Assembly: GCF_022965805.1 (NCBI RefSeq) | Contig: NC_133103.1 | Span: 28,076,329 to 28,140,328, forward strand | From: Primulina eburnea | Taxonomy: Eukaryota > Streptophyta > Magnoliopsida > Lamiales > Gesneriaceae | Direction of reading: 5' to 3' | Length of the DNA: 64,000 bases | Part shown: positions 1 to 10,417 of the stretch, piece after piece | Layout: each line of letters begins with the position of its first letter | Numbering within the stretch: position 1 is the stretch's first letter | Program-made: the position numbers and the translations under genes | Notes under the pieces: generated by a model | Told to the model about the DNA's origin: nothing | Database searches by the model: none | The model's input: the letters and a program-made list of their open reading frames with translations, nothing else

Positions 1-128
1 TAATCAACTCTTACCTTTGAATCATAGAGGGGACGATTCGGCTGGCTGAGACTCTTGTACTTCCTCCGCATTTAAAGACGTTCACCTATAAATAAGAGGG
101 GACAGATGCAAAGTGACCCTCAATTCAA

Positions 129-560
129 ATGTCGAGTTCAAGCGGTTCTAGTGCCTGCAGCAGTACACATGTCCTGGTGACCCCGGAGATGCGTCCTCAT
201 GTGGAGGAACTGAAGAGGGCAATTGAGGAACACATACGGGCGAAGGTCATGGTCGTGCGGGACAAGGCTCATGACTTGGATTATACCTACTGCAATCGTT
301 TGGCCACTACTCGAGCGTAAAGAGCCAGAGCGAGGAAGTATATCCGAGAATTCGTAGTAGACCGGGTGACAGATCTGGTTGATGATGAAGTTCTGCTGCA
401 TATGATGCTGTGGTAAGAGTGGCATGCCCTGAACAAGATAATGAAGAATGAATCCTTCATCAACCTCCGCATTCATGAATTAACTAATTGGATAACGGAG
501 TGGCAGGATTCTGTATCTAACATAATGGATCCCATAACTTTTCGCCGCTATTTTATGTAA
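129..560 (+). pseudogene. Second antisense frame of element T, broken by two stops
   Basis: From ATG 129 one frame runs to a TAA at 558-560, about 143 codons, interrupted by TAA at 318-320 and TAA at 414-416. It starts MSSSSGSSAC and continues across both stops as a plausible charged, helix-rich protein (for example RARKYIREFVVDRVTDLVDD between the stops), which suggests a once-intact small gene. A TATAAATA lies at 87-94, only 35 bases before the ATG. It lies on the same strand as, and upstream of, the larger antisense gene at 1251-3595, and is antisense to gag-pol. I do not recognise the product. It could instead be the tail of a longer exon that begins left of the window. Confidence 0.45.
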
Positions 561-904
561 TGGAAATTTTATCGACTTCTACTGCTTTATTACTCTTTCT
601 GCAAATAAATCTTGTGCGCATTTATGTGGACCGAATCAATAGACTTACAGTTATTTGTAATAACCCGATCTTTTTAAAACTGAAACCGCCCTTGTGACAT
701 TCCTGATCAAAATATGATTCCCGGATCTGGCACCCCCTGAACTTAGAATATATTCCTGGGCTATTAAATCTCTCGACTGTAATAAGCTGCCGGGGTCTTG
801 GACTACTCGGACTTAGAAATCCCCATCCCGGGACTCTAAGTTTTCCGAGCTATGAAACAAACCTGCTGGGTTCTCCCAAACCTCCCGGCTTACCCACACA
901 GCAT

Positions 905-1095
905 TATAACGACACGTGTTCGTCCATCCCAACGGCTAGTAACGTTTCATATTCCGAGGAGATAAGCCATCATGACGTCTCAATCCGTGTAACTGTCTTT
1001 TCGTTCTGCCCGTCGCGACTTTCGAGGCGCATCGAAACCGCACACGTGTTCACTCAGTTGACGGTTCAGATCGTCCTTCGTCCCTTATATAGAGC
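905..1095 (+). promoter_or_regulatory. Promoter-like region upstream of the antisense gene (two G-boxes and TATA)
   Basis: A TATA-like TTATATAG lies at 1085-1092. Two CACGTG G-box cores lie upstream at 913-918 and 1043-1048, each in the same ACACGTGTTC setting. The ATG of the antisense gene follows at 1251, leaving a plausible leader. G-boxes near TATA are common plant promoter elements; use here is inference. Confidence 0.5.
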
Positions 1096-2211
1096 AACCC
1101 AAGGTTTTTTCAAAAATCACTTTCAAATCACCCTTGTCGGCGAAGCCCTTGCCAATTCTTCTCTTGCAGTTTCCGGCGTTCGAAGCCTCCCTATTCCGAC
1201 GATCTCCCGCCATCTCCGCCCTAAATACTCGTAAGTTTCCTCTTTTCATTATGTCTAATTCTACTTCTTCTACTTCCGGGGCCAATGCTCGAGGCTCGTC
1301 AGGGTATGAATCCGCCGCACTTCATTCTGATTCGTCTCCTTCTCCTACTTCTTGTCGCCCTTCTACTCAGACTGTCCAAAAACCTATAAGCTTAAAACCC
1401 CAATCTTCTTCGAGACCTTCTAAACCTTCTTCTTCGGGCATATCCCGGATCCCCAAAAAAGATAAGGGTAAGGGCAAGGTCCGGGCTTCCGACCGCCCTT
1501 TAACCGAGGTCCCCGAGATTCCATGGCTCTCCTCTCTGAGAAGCTCCTTGCGCCCCGGAGCAGAGAAAGAACTTCGAACCCTAGGGGTCATTCCCTCTTC
1601 TTATCCTATTCTCATACCCGGATCTTCTGACTGGGCAGATCAACCCCCCTCGGGTTATATTACCTTTTTTCGGGACCAGCTTCAAAATGGTCTTCGATTT
1701 CCCATTGCTCCGTTTTACATCGAGGTTGCCAAATTCTTTGGTGTACCTATTAATCAATTTCACCCCAACTCCTTCCGGATCATGGCTTCGGTTTTTGTTC
1801 TCTTCCATACGCATGATCTGGTAATAAATTTCAAAGTTCTGCATTACTTCTTTATTTGTAGATTAGGAGATAATGCCTTTTCCCTTTCTGCCCGGCTTAC
1901 TGCCCGCTTTCTTGATGACATCCCTTCCTCTCAAAAGGGTGGAAAGGAAGATATTTTTTCATTCGCCTCCCAGGGTTCTCTTGATTGTTCAACCGAGTTC
2001 CTCCCTTCTCTTCCCCCTCAGCCAGAACTTCCTCAGGCGTACAAATCTGAAGAATTTTATATCCGAAGCCTCGCCTTGGTAGAGGGTAGAAAGTTTTCTT
2101 CCTCCGTCCTTATTGCCCAAGAGCATCTGGTTACTCATCATTTAAGTGCCCGGGTTGAGGATCCGATTGACCAAGTGATCGATGAAGTTGCTGGCTCGGG
2201 CCTTCAACCCG

Positions 2212-2294
2212 GTAACTTCCCTTTACATGTTATGCGATTGTTCCCATGCTTTATATTTGCATTTGGATTTTACCCTTTCCTGCTCTTTATGCAG
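2212..2294 (+). other. Predicted intron 1 of the antisense gene
   Basis: GTAACTTCC donor and CTTTATGCAG acceptor, 83 nt. Removal joins the frame of the first exon (phase 1) to the Lys/Glu-rich frame starting at 2295. The unspliced frame continues only to 2298-2300. Confidence 0.6.
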
Positions 2295-2849
2295 ATTTAA
2301 TGGAAGAGGCTTTTGCCAAAAGATGGGCAGCCGAGAAGGCAGCCAAGGAGAAGAAAAGGGCAGCCCGAAAGGCTGCTGCTGAAAAGAGAGCGGAGGATGT
2401 GGCTGCCCGGGCGAAGGAGACGGCCCGGGTGCAATTTGAACTTAAGAGAGCGACGCCTGAATCCAGGGAAGATGATGAGGACCTCCTCCCCCTTAGCCAA
2501 AGGCCACGAAGAGTCATGACCATCCCGGTGGTGACTCTTAGCGAAGATGATCAAGCGGGAGGCCAGGCTTCCTTTCAAGCGATTCAGTCAGACACGCCTC
2601 CCCTTCTGCGCGATGACCAGGCGCCCCTCCAAGAACCTTCCGAGGAATCTCTCCAAGGGCCTCTCCAAGAGCCCTTGCAAGGGGCCTCTCTTCTCTGTGC
2701 CATCTGCTCGGGCTAGTTTCTTTACTGAAAAAGATTCTAGAGTCGTAGCAAACCTCTTCAAGCAGATGCTCCTTCCTACTGATGAGGCCTTCCTCCAGAG
2801 TGTGCCTCCGACCCCTCGATACCAGGAGGGCGTAAACAAGCTCCTGGCT

Positions 2850-2921
2850 GTGAGCTTCTTTTCTCCTTGTTTATCGTTTTCCTTTATTTACTTATCTTGA
2901 TCCGTCTTCCCTTTTAAATAG
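2850..2921 (+). other. Predicted intron 2 of the antisense gene
   Basis: GTGAGCTTC donor and TTTTAAATAG acceptor, 72 nt, T-rich. Both flanking exons are in the same frame at phase 0 (NKLLA before, GAHMIMSAHE after). Confidence 0.6.
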
Positions 2922-3857
2922 GGTGCTCACATGATAATGTCGGCCCACGAAGAAGTGACCTTCTTAACCAATCGGCAGGCTCCCCAACTTCAAGCCATTA
3001 GGGAAGCACATGAGCGCCTCCAGGAGGAACTTTCCCGATTGAAGGGACTTCATGCAGAAGAGGTGGCTGCTCTTCGGGGTTCTGTGGAGTCTGCCCAGGC
3101 GGAGCTGGCCAAAGCCCGGGACGAACTAAATGAAAGTCATATCAGGAAGGAAACTCTTCAAAGGCATCAATCGATTCTTGAACGTAAGAACGCCTCCCTG
3201 ATGGATGCCATAGAAGAACAAATGTCCCGGGCTGAAAGAGCAGAGAAGGCCCTAGCCGAGTCTGAGCGCCAGAAAGGGCAACTGCGGACTTCCTTCCTGG
3301 AGTCCTCAGAATTCAAGGCGGCAGTTGAGGATCGAGCCTATCCTCTCTTTAAGACCGGCTTCAACAGATGTCTTCAACAATTCAAGGAAGCCGGGCTTAT
3401 CCCCAAGGATAGGCCAAATTTCCAGACTTCGGGCTAGCCATTGCGTCCCTTGCAGGAGCCGGTGCGGAAGATAAAGAAGAAGAATCCGGAGAGGAGGAAG
3501 GAGGAGAGAAACCTGCAGAGGAGGAAGGAGAAGAAAAAGAGCGACCGACGGGGGAGGAAAAAGAGCCGGGCACTGACCCTGTTAATATAGAATAGGATTG
3601 TAATTTCTTTCTTATTTTCAAGTTCACTTCCTGTTTTTCGGTCCTCTTAGTAATGCAATATTCTCTTTCCCCTTATCCTTCTTTGCAATTTTCATAAAAA
3701 CTTAGCATCTGATCTTAATCATGAATAGGATATTCCCGCTTTAATAATTCTTAGAGATTTTCCAAGTGTTGAGAACTTCACTGAGATAGAAACCTAGGCA
3801 TCGGTCCCCTGTTCTTTAACTGATTATTTGTGATGTAACTATCTTAAACAAAAATTT

Positions 3858-4350
3858 ATGCCGGGGAACAGGTTCCGGGACTTTGGAATGGTCGAGGTAC
3901 GGAGCCCCGAGCCAGGGTGTAATGCCCTGGGCTTATGTAGAGCTAAGGTACGGAACCTTAGGCCGGGGAACAGGTCCCGGGACTTTGGAATGGTCGAGGT
4001 ACGGAGCCCCGAGCCAGGGTGTAGTGCCCTGGGCTTATGTAGAGCTAAGGTACGGAACCTTAGGCCGGGGAACAGGTCCCGGGACTTTGGAATGGTCGAG
4101 GTACGGAGCCCCGAGCCAGGGTGTAATGCCCTGGGCTTATGTAGAGCTAAGGCACGGAACCTTAGGCCGGGGAACAGGTCCCGGGACTTTGGAATGGTCG
4201 AGGTACGGAGCCCCGAGCCAGGGTGTAATGCCCTGGGCTTATGTAGAGCTAAGGTACGGAACCTTAGGCCGGGGAACAGGTCCCGGGACTTTGGAATGGT
4301 CGAGGTACGGAGCCCCAAGCCAGGGTGTAATGCCCTGGGCTTAGTTCCTC
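3858..4350. repeat. 102-bp tandem repeat array in the 3' region of element T
   Basis: Almost five copies of a GC-rich unit start at about 3859, 3961, 4063, 4165 and 4267, each exactly 102 bp apart, with very few differences. The array lies between the end of integrase and the antisense gene. Because 102 is a multiple of three, frames on both strands stay open through it without being genes. Tandem arrays in the 3' regions of Tat elements are a known source of plant satellites. Confidence 0.95.
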
Positions 4351-4446
4351 TCGGTCTGATGTATCAATAACTTAAAGTAGACAGAAATATGAGGAAAGCG
4401 ATCCTTTATTATTTCTTGAAAAGCGAAAATTACATCTGGGCATTGG

Positions 4447-5410
4447 CTAAGGGTAATATTTCTTTAAATGAAGTACATTCCAAGGTCTCTTAAGAAGTTT
4501 CCCCTGAGCATCTTCCAGATAAAAAGATCCTGAACTAACTCTCCTAATGATTTTGTAAGGCCCTTCCCATCGAGCTTCCAGCTTGCCCACATCCCCAGCC
4601 GGATTGACCTTCTTCATAACCAAGTCCCCTATCTGTAGATCTCGAACTCGGACCTTTTTGTTGTAGGATTTCATGACCCGGCCTCGATATGCTTCCATCC
4701 GAATCATGGCTTGATCCCTCTTCTCTCTAAAAGATCCAGTTCCACTGCACGGCTATCCTCATTATTGCTCGGATAAGATTCTACTCGGGCAGATGTTTGC
4801 CCAATTTCAACAGGAAGGATAGCCTCGGATCCATATACCAAGCTGAACGGAGTTTCTTGAGTCGATGCCCGGGGAGTAGTCCTGTATGCCCACAGTACAC
4901 TGGGTAATTCTTCTACCCAGTCCTTCCCTTTGCCTTGCAATCTGGCCTTTAAGGCTTGCACAATAATTCTGTTTACAACTTCTGTTTGACCATTGGCTTG
5001 AGGGTACGCCACAGAAGTAAAGGACTGGGTGATCTTCATTTCCCGGCACCAAGATGTTATATCATTTCCCTGAAATTGCCTTCCATTATCTGAGATCAAT
5101 CGCCGGGGGACGCTGAAACGACAGACTATATTCTTCCATAGGAACTTTAGAACCTCTCGCTCGGTGATTTTGGCCAAGGCCTCAGCTTCTACCCACTTAG
5201 AGAAATAATCAACAGCCACCAGCAAGAATTTTTTCTGAGCCTGGGCGACCGGAAATGGTCCCACTATATCCATACCCCATTGATCAAAGGGACAAGATGC
5301 CCAGATAGGCTTCAAAGGAGTGGCTGGGCTGTGTTGAAAGTTGGAATGATGTTGGCATCCCTCACAAGTCCGGACTACTCGGGCGGAATCATGGTGAAGA
5401 GTCGGCCACC
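4447..5410 (-). pseudogene. Integrase of element T (zinc-binding end, catalytic core and C-terminal domain)
   Basis: The core frame (5315 down to 4704) has the first Asp in WGMDIVGPF, the second in ISDNGRQF and the Glu in NGQTEVVNR, so the DDE triad of a retroviral-type integrase is visible. A C-terminal domain in another frame (4707-4447) reads RDLQIGDLVMKKV and EARWEGPYKI and ends at a TAA. The zinc-binding end begins in the preceding frame (HEGCCGEHLGG) and its CxxC (TCEGCQHH) is shifted near 5410-5320. Integrase inserts the DNA copy in the nucleus. The frameshifts near 5410 and 4706 make it non-functional as read. Confidence 0.85.
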
Positions 5411-5419
5411 AGAATCCGG

Positions 5420-6700
5420 CTAGCGTCGCTTTCGAGCCAAAGATGTTCCTCCCAAATGCTCACCACAGCATCCCTCATGAATCTCTCGAAGAACATAAAT
5501 TACTTCCTTCCCGCTCAAACACTTCAATAATGGTCCCTGGAATGATCTCCGGTATAGAACATTATTTAAGAGAACAAACCTGGGAGCTTGTCTTTTTATC
5601 TTCTGTGCTCGAGCTTTCTCCTCGGGCAATTCACCGTCCCGGATGAATTTTATCAGAGGAACCATCCACGAATCTTCTGGTACTGTCATCATCTCTTCCT
5701 CTTCGATGGCTAAAACTACTCGGGAAATAAATAGAACTTCCCGGGTTCTATCTTCTGATAAAGAGGCAGCCATTTTTGCTAAGGCATCTGCCTCTCCATT
5801 TTCTTCTCGGGGTATTTGCTCAATACTCCAATCCACGAACACTTCTGCCTGGGCTTTGATGAGGTGCAAATATTTGAGCATCCTGTCATCCTTGACTTCA
5901 TACGCACCCTTTATCTGCTGAGTGATCAACTGTGAATCGGAGTATAATATAATTCTGGCCGCTCCAATCTCCCGGGTAGCTCGGATACCGGCTAGAACAG
6001 CCTCATACTCTGCTTCATTATTCGTCACCCGGGAATCAATTTTTACTGCCAACTTAATCTTCTCTCCCGACGGGGATATTATCACCACTCCGACTCCGCA
6101 TCCAGCCAGGCAAGAAGCCCCATCCACAAACACTCTCCATCTTTCTTCCTCAGCTGGTTGAATCATCTCAGATAGGAAATCGGATAAAGCCTGCGCTTTT
6201 ATGGCCACCCGGGGTTTGTACTCAATATCGTACTCCCCCAATTCCACATTCCATTTAATCATCCGCCCGGACACTTCTGAATGAGTCATAATTCTTCCCA
6301 GCGGGCTGTTAGTAAGGACGATAATGGGATGTGACAGAAAATAAGGCCGCAACTTCCGGGCAGTCACAACTAAAGCCAAGGCCATCTTCTCCACTTCACT
6401 GTATCGTAGCTCGGGACCCCTCAAGGCATGACTGACATAGTAGACAGGCTTCTGGTCAGAATCTTCTTCCTTGATTAACACTGAGCTAACGGCATACTCT
6501 GTGGTGGACAAATACACAAATAATTTATCCCCGGGCTCGGGTTTTACCAGCACTGGGAGCTCAGCCAAATGATTTTTCAGATCCTGGAAAGCCTGCTCAC
6601 ACTTATCATCCCAGCCGAACTTCTGGGCTTTTCTGAGAACCTGAAAGAAAGGATAACCTTCTGTGGGCTGACCGGGATATAAACCGAGATAAAGAGGCAA
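5420..6700 (-). pseudogene. Degenerate RNase H plus second archaeal-type RNase H of element T
   Basis: This frame carries two domains in order. First is a retroviral RNase H-like region (VLIKEEDSDQKPVYYVSHAL) in which the usual TDAS site reads YLSTTEYAVSS, so the catalytic acid is missing. That decay is typical of Tat elements, where this domain is kept only as a connector. Second is an archaeal-type RNase H with all four acidic positions visible: FVDGA, NNEAEYEAVLAG, YSDSQL and NGEADALAK. It should degrade the RNA strand during reverse transcription. The frame then enters the start of integrase and stops at a frameshift near 5420. The link to RT is also shifted, near 6610-6700. Confidence 0.87.
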
Positions 6701-7835
6701 TCCTCCCGGTCAACTTCTGCACTTCTTTGACAGATCGAGGAGAAGGCATACATAGCACGGATTTTACTTTTTCTTGATTGACTTCGATCCCCCGCTCTGT
6801 CACTATAAAGCCCAAGAACTTGCCACTCCTGACTCCGAAAATGCATTTAGCAGTATTGAGCTTGATTCCATAAGATGTTAAGGTGGCAAAGGTTTCTTCC
6901 AAATCAACAATAAAATCCGCCATCTCCTTTGATTTTCCCAGAATGTCATCCACATAAACCTCCAGATTTCTTCCCAGCTGCTTCTCAAAGACTTTATTCA
7001 TTAAACGTTGATACGTGTCCCCTGCATTTTTCAACCCGAAAGGCATTACAACATAACAAAATGTACCTCCCGAGGTGATAAAGCTGGCCTTCTCTTGATC
7101 ATTTTTTGCCATAGGAATTTGATGATATCCCTGATAGGCATCCATGAAACTGAGCAGTTCGAAGCCTGAGGTGGAATCCACCAACTGATCAATCCGGGGC
7201 AATGGGTAATGATCTTTTGGACAGGCTTTATTGAGGTCCCGGAAATCGACACACATCCTCCATTTCCCGGTGGCTTTGGGTACCAGCACCACATTCGAGA
7301 GCCATGTAGGAAATTGTACCTCCCGAATGTGACCGGCTTGCAGCAACTCTTTCACCTGTTCATCAATAACTTTGTCTTTCTCGGGACCAAAGTGTCTCTT
7401 CTTCTGTTTGATCGGGTGAGCTCCCGGGAGAATGTTTAATTGATGCTCAGATATCAGGGGTGAAATCCCTGTTAGTTCCTGCTGGGACCAGGCAAATACA
7501 TGAATATTAGTCTTTAAACATTTAAGTAAACTGACCCGGGTAGATATATTGAGGTCCCGAGCTACCCGGATCTGTTGGCCTGGTCTTATCTCCACAGCCT
7601 CCTGCTCCTCTTCTGCCACAAATTGTACTTCCCCCTCCTCCACCATCCTTCCCCTGACTTCCCCCATCTTGGCTTTCTTCCCCTCCTTTCTAGACTTGCC
7701 TTGATCTGCCCGGATACCCTCCACATAACATTTCCGGGAAGAAGGCTGATCTCCACTGACCTCTCCTACTTGACTGCCCACTGGAAATTTGATCTTTTGA
7801 TGGTAAGTAGATGCTACTGCCCTCAACTCATTCAT
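6606..7835 (-). pseudogene. Reverse transcriptase of element T
   Basis: Clear gypsy RT motifs run in order: GKWRMCVDFRDLNKACPKD, PLPRIDQLVDST, the MPFGLKNAGDTYQ block, and the active site YVDDILGKSK with both Asp present. The frame ends with the thumb/connection (KFLGFIVTERGIEVNQEKV, VQKLTGRIASLSRF). The upstream part (AVASTYHQKIKFPV) belongs to the protease-RT linker, reached by a frameshift near 7835-7865. RT copies the element RNA inside cytoplasmic particles. The domain itself looks intact; the polyprotein is not. Confidence 0.9.
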
Positions 7836-9351
7836 GGCCGGCCTCCCCAGAATGATATTGTAAGATGAGGGGGAATCCCACCACTGTGAAGGTGGTCATG
7901 ACTGTTTTCTTGACATCTCGGGAGCCTAGAGTGAGTGGCAGAACAATTTCTCCCTCTGGATAAACCGCATGTCCAGCAAAACCAAAAAGGGCAGTCTCCA
8001 CAGCCTCCAACTTAAACCCTTGCAAATCCATCTGTGCTAAGGCATCTTTAAAAATCACATTGACTGAACTGCCTGAATCCACAAAAACTCTCAAAATGTC
8101 GTAGTTGGCCACCCGGGCTTGGATGACCAGAGCATCGTTGTGTGGCATGTTTACTCCCTTTAGATCTTCCGGACCAAAACTGATCACGGCCTCGTTCCTC
8201 CTAGATCCTTCCACCTCCATACACTCCCGCCTACTTCTCGACTTCCTGGCTCGATTTGAATCTCCATCGGTGGATCCTCCCGAAATCATTTTGATCAGTC
8301 CCGCCACAGGGGAGGAAGATCTTTTCTTCTCGGGCTCCGGCTCCCTCCTCCTACCCACAGCGTTCCTCGGGCTATTTCTCGCGTTTATCCGGGTGTTAGG
8401 CATTGGTGGTCGAGGTGTCCAGAGTGGACCTCTCGACCTCTTGATCGATTGATCATATCCTTGACTGGTGGGTGGAACATAATTTCTCTTTAAAGCCTTA
8501 CAATTCTCTGTACTGTGCTGACATACCCCGTGCCTAGTACAAAATCCACTTCTCTCGGGCTGAGACAACGGGTGATCGGGAACTGGGTCCCTACTGCATT
8601 CCTGTACCTCTCTCTCCCGGATAATTTTCAGAGGCACGTGCTGGGAAAAGTGCCCTGGATTACCCCGCCTTGGTCCTCTCTCCTCGGGCTTAGATGCCCG
8701 GTCCCCTCTCTCCTTTCTAATGGCTTTCCTCTTTTGCCTCTAGGCTTCCTCCATATTAATGTATTTTTCTGCCCGAGATAACAAATCTTCAAAGTCCTCA
8801 GGCACTTTCTTTGTTAACGATTTGAAAAACTCACTCTCTTTCAAGCCTTGAGTGAAGGCAGTGGTTTTTGTCTCCACCGCACAAGTAGGCACATCCAAAG
8901 CCACTTTATTAAACCTCTTAATATACATTCTCAGACTCTCCTCCGGGCCTTGCCTTACTTCGAACAAACTGAAAGCAGTTTTCTTATACTTTTTGCTGCT
9001 ACTGAAATGATGCAAGAAGATTTTCTGAAAATCGTCAAACGATTTAATACTTAATGGAGCCAACCCATCAAACCATCTTTGAGCCGAATCTACCAGCGTA
9101 GTCAAAAACACTTTACACTTGATCCTATCGGTGTAGCAATGCAACATAGCCATATTCTCGAATCTGGCCAAATGTTCCTCTGGATCTTCGTTTCCATCAT
9201 ACGTTCCTACTTTGGCAGACTTAAAGTTCCCGGGAAGAGGTTCCCGAATAATTGCCTCGGCAAATGGGCGTCCCTTGATAGACGCTCGAGAAGTTCCACG
9301 ATTTTCCAGCTGTCCTTCCAAGACTTTCATTTTCTGCTTTAACTCCAACAT
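7828..9351 (-). pseudogene. Gag (capsid, zinc-knuckle-like) and protease of element T, one internal stop
   Basis: One frame runs from 9351 to 7828, interrupted by a single TAG at 8742-8740. The capsid part shows WFDGLAPLSIKSFDDF and MYIKRFNKVALDVP of the retrotransposon gag family. After the stop comes a Cys/His cluster (FCTRHGVCQHSTENC), a basic stretch, and an aspartic protease with its VDSGSSVNVIF active site. Gag forms the particle and the protease cuts the polyprotein. The protease frame runs out near 7860 by frameshift into RT. Confidence 0.87.
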
Positions 9352-9373
9352 CTCCTCGACTATCGTTGGTGAC

Positions 9374-9655
9374 TTAGATCCAGCAGAGGATTCCTCCTAC
9401 TTCTCCCCTCTTCTCCTCCTCCCTCAATTCCTGCTGCTGCTCCTGCTCTTTTTCTGGTTCCTTTTCGAGTGGTATATCATGGTGGGAAGCTTCCCGCCTA
9501 GCCATAGCTTTCTCTACGGCTTCATTAATACGCTTATCCAACTCCGCTGGAGTCATAGTAATAAGATCAGGAGGAGCATCCTCTTGTCTTGAATGATTTG
9601 CGTCAACTCCCTGAACCCGAGAAGTATTCTGGTTAGTCTTCCTCGTGTGAGCCAT
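9374..9655 (-). pseudogene. N-terminus of gag of element T
   Basis: ATG 9655 (MAHTRKTNQN) lies about 20 bases after the primer binding site, where a gag start is expected. The segment is hydrophilic and rich in Glu/Gln (EKEPEKEQEQQQ) and resembles the N-terminal arm of Tat gag proteins (TMTPAELDKRINEAVEKA). The frame shifts near 9370-9390 into the capsid frame beginning MLELKQK. Confidence 0.7.
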
Positions 9656-9676
9656 ATCAACGCCTTAGTCTCAAGT

Positions 9677-9695
9677 TTCCCACAGACGGCGCCAA
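9677..9695 (-). promoter_or_regulatory. Primer binding site of element T
   Basis: On the minus strand, TTGGCGCCGTCTGTGGGAA directly follows the LTR. TGGCGCCG matches the 3' end complement of a tRNA such as tRNA-Asp, as in many Tat and Athila elements. Confidence 0.8.
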
Positions 9696-10410
9696 TGATC
9701 CAATCCGGGTGAAATGGATGAGCAAGGCTCGGTGCTCCACCGGATCAAATCAAGAATTTATAATGTTGTTTAGGAAAATGAACAAGGTAGATGGCTTCCA
9801 CTGTGACCTGCAAACAATGAAAGGAATTCGTGAATGGGCGCCGGAAGGGTATCCGGCGTGACCACTCCGATGCTTAAGTCAGCAGGGTTATCAAGGAAGA
9901 GAACTTGAATGATATGTATGAATGCTTGAGAATGAAGAGATTCTAGCCCCCTTAAATGACAACCATACCTGCTATTTGTAGGAGGGAAGGCTAGGGTTAC
10001 CTTGATACGCGTGCTCACCTACTACTTGTACTCTCGAACGTTGATTGCCTGTCTGGTCCCTTTCTTCCCGATAGCTTCGTGGGTACTTCAAGAATAAGGG
10101 ACGTTGACTGCATGTCTGGTCCCTTTCTTCCCGATAGCTTCGTGGGTACTCCAAGAATAAGGGACGTTGACTGCATGTCCAGTCCCTTTCTTCTCAATAT
10201 TTTCGGGGATACGTTCAGACTAAAGGACGTTGACTTCCCGCCCAGTCCCTTTCTTCCCTATAATCTATAAGATCCTCTAAAGAAGTTATTCGGGTATTGA
10301 GCCCTCGGCTTTGATATGAGAACCCGGGTCCTAGTTAATCATCTCGGGTCATGTAGGAAATATCCGGCCCCTTGGTTCTCACAATGACCCGGGCCCTTTC
10401 AAGGGTATCA
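9696..10410 (-). repeat. 5' LTR of element T
   Basis: On the minus strand it begins TGATACCCTTG and ends GGATTGGATCA, 715 bp, ending at the primer binding site. A 63-bp tandem repeat lies inside. Its outer edge falls 7 bases after the stop codon of the glycine-rich protein gene. The second LTR is not in the window, so the boundary rests on TG/CA ends and the host junction. Confidence 0.8.
10039..10265. repeat. 63-bp tandem repeat inside the LTR of element T
   Basis: Units begin CGTTGA at 10039, 10102, 10165 and 10228, each 63 bp apart, and share a CCCTTTCTTC core. The last unit is partial and more diverged. Confidence 0.85.
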
Positions 10411-10417
10411 GATTGGT

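Larger units (their letters stand above)
1251..3595 (+). pseudogene. Large antisense gene (aORF) of element T, apparently spliced, with two frameshifts
   Basis: I choose ATG 1251 (MSNSTSSTSGAN), preceded by the TATA at 1085-1092. The first exon has a Ser/Thr/Pro-rich head and then a domain with residues such as PFYIEVAKFFGVPINQFHPN, resembling the putative plant transposon/gag-like proteins found as extra frames in Tat elements. Two introns join frames neatly: 2212-2294 (83 nt, GT...CAG, phase 1) leads into a Lys/Ala/Glu-rich stretch, and 2850-2921 (72 nt, GT...TAG, phase 0) leads into a long coiled coil (2922-3434). Two frameshifts break it. One lies near 2600-2700, where the frame carrying ARASFFTEKDSR takes over. 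The other lies near 3417-3423, after which a roughly 57-residue very acidic tail ends at TAG 3593-3595. Intact it would be about 725 residues. Function is unknown. It lies antisense to pol and downstream of integrase. Confidence 0.68.
1..10410 (-). mobile_element. Element T: Tat/Ogre/Retand-like Ty3/gypsy retrotransposon, 3' LTR outside window
   Basis: Reading on the minus strand, the order is 5' LTR (9696-10410), primer binding site (9677-9695), gag, protease, RT, two RNase H domains, integrase, a 102-bp tandem array, and then a long 3' region with plus-strand frames. An extra archaeal-type RNase H and long 3' regions with additional, often antisense, frames are known features of the Tat lineage. 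The right boundary is supported by the terminal dinucleotides TG...CA and by the break in the host gene next to it. No match to the LTR is seen at the left end, so the 3' LTR and the second target-site copy must lie left of base 1. Several stops and frameshifts in gag-pol make this an inactive copy. Confidence 0.88.

Noticed and set aside
1821..1861. Possible 41-nt intron in the antisense gene (GTAATAA...TTTGTAG)
   Set aside because: Too short for plant splicing, and the frame reads through it with sensible residues.
3839..4370. Open frames on both strands across the 102-bp array (150-170 codons)
   Set aside because: The unit length is a multiple of three, so any stop-free unit gives long frames. 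The repeats are identical at DNA level and no start context or family is visible.
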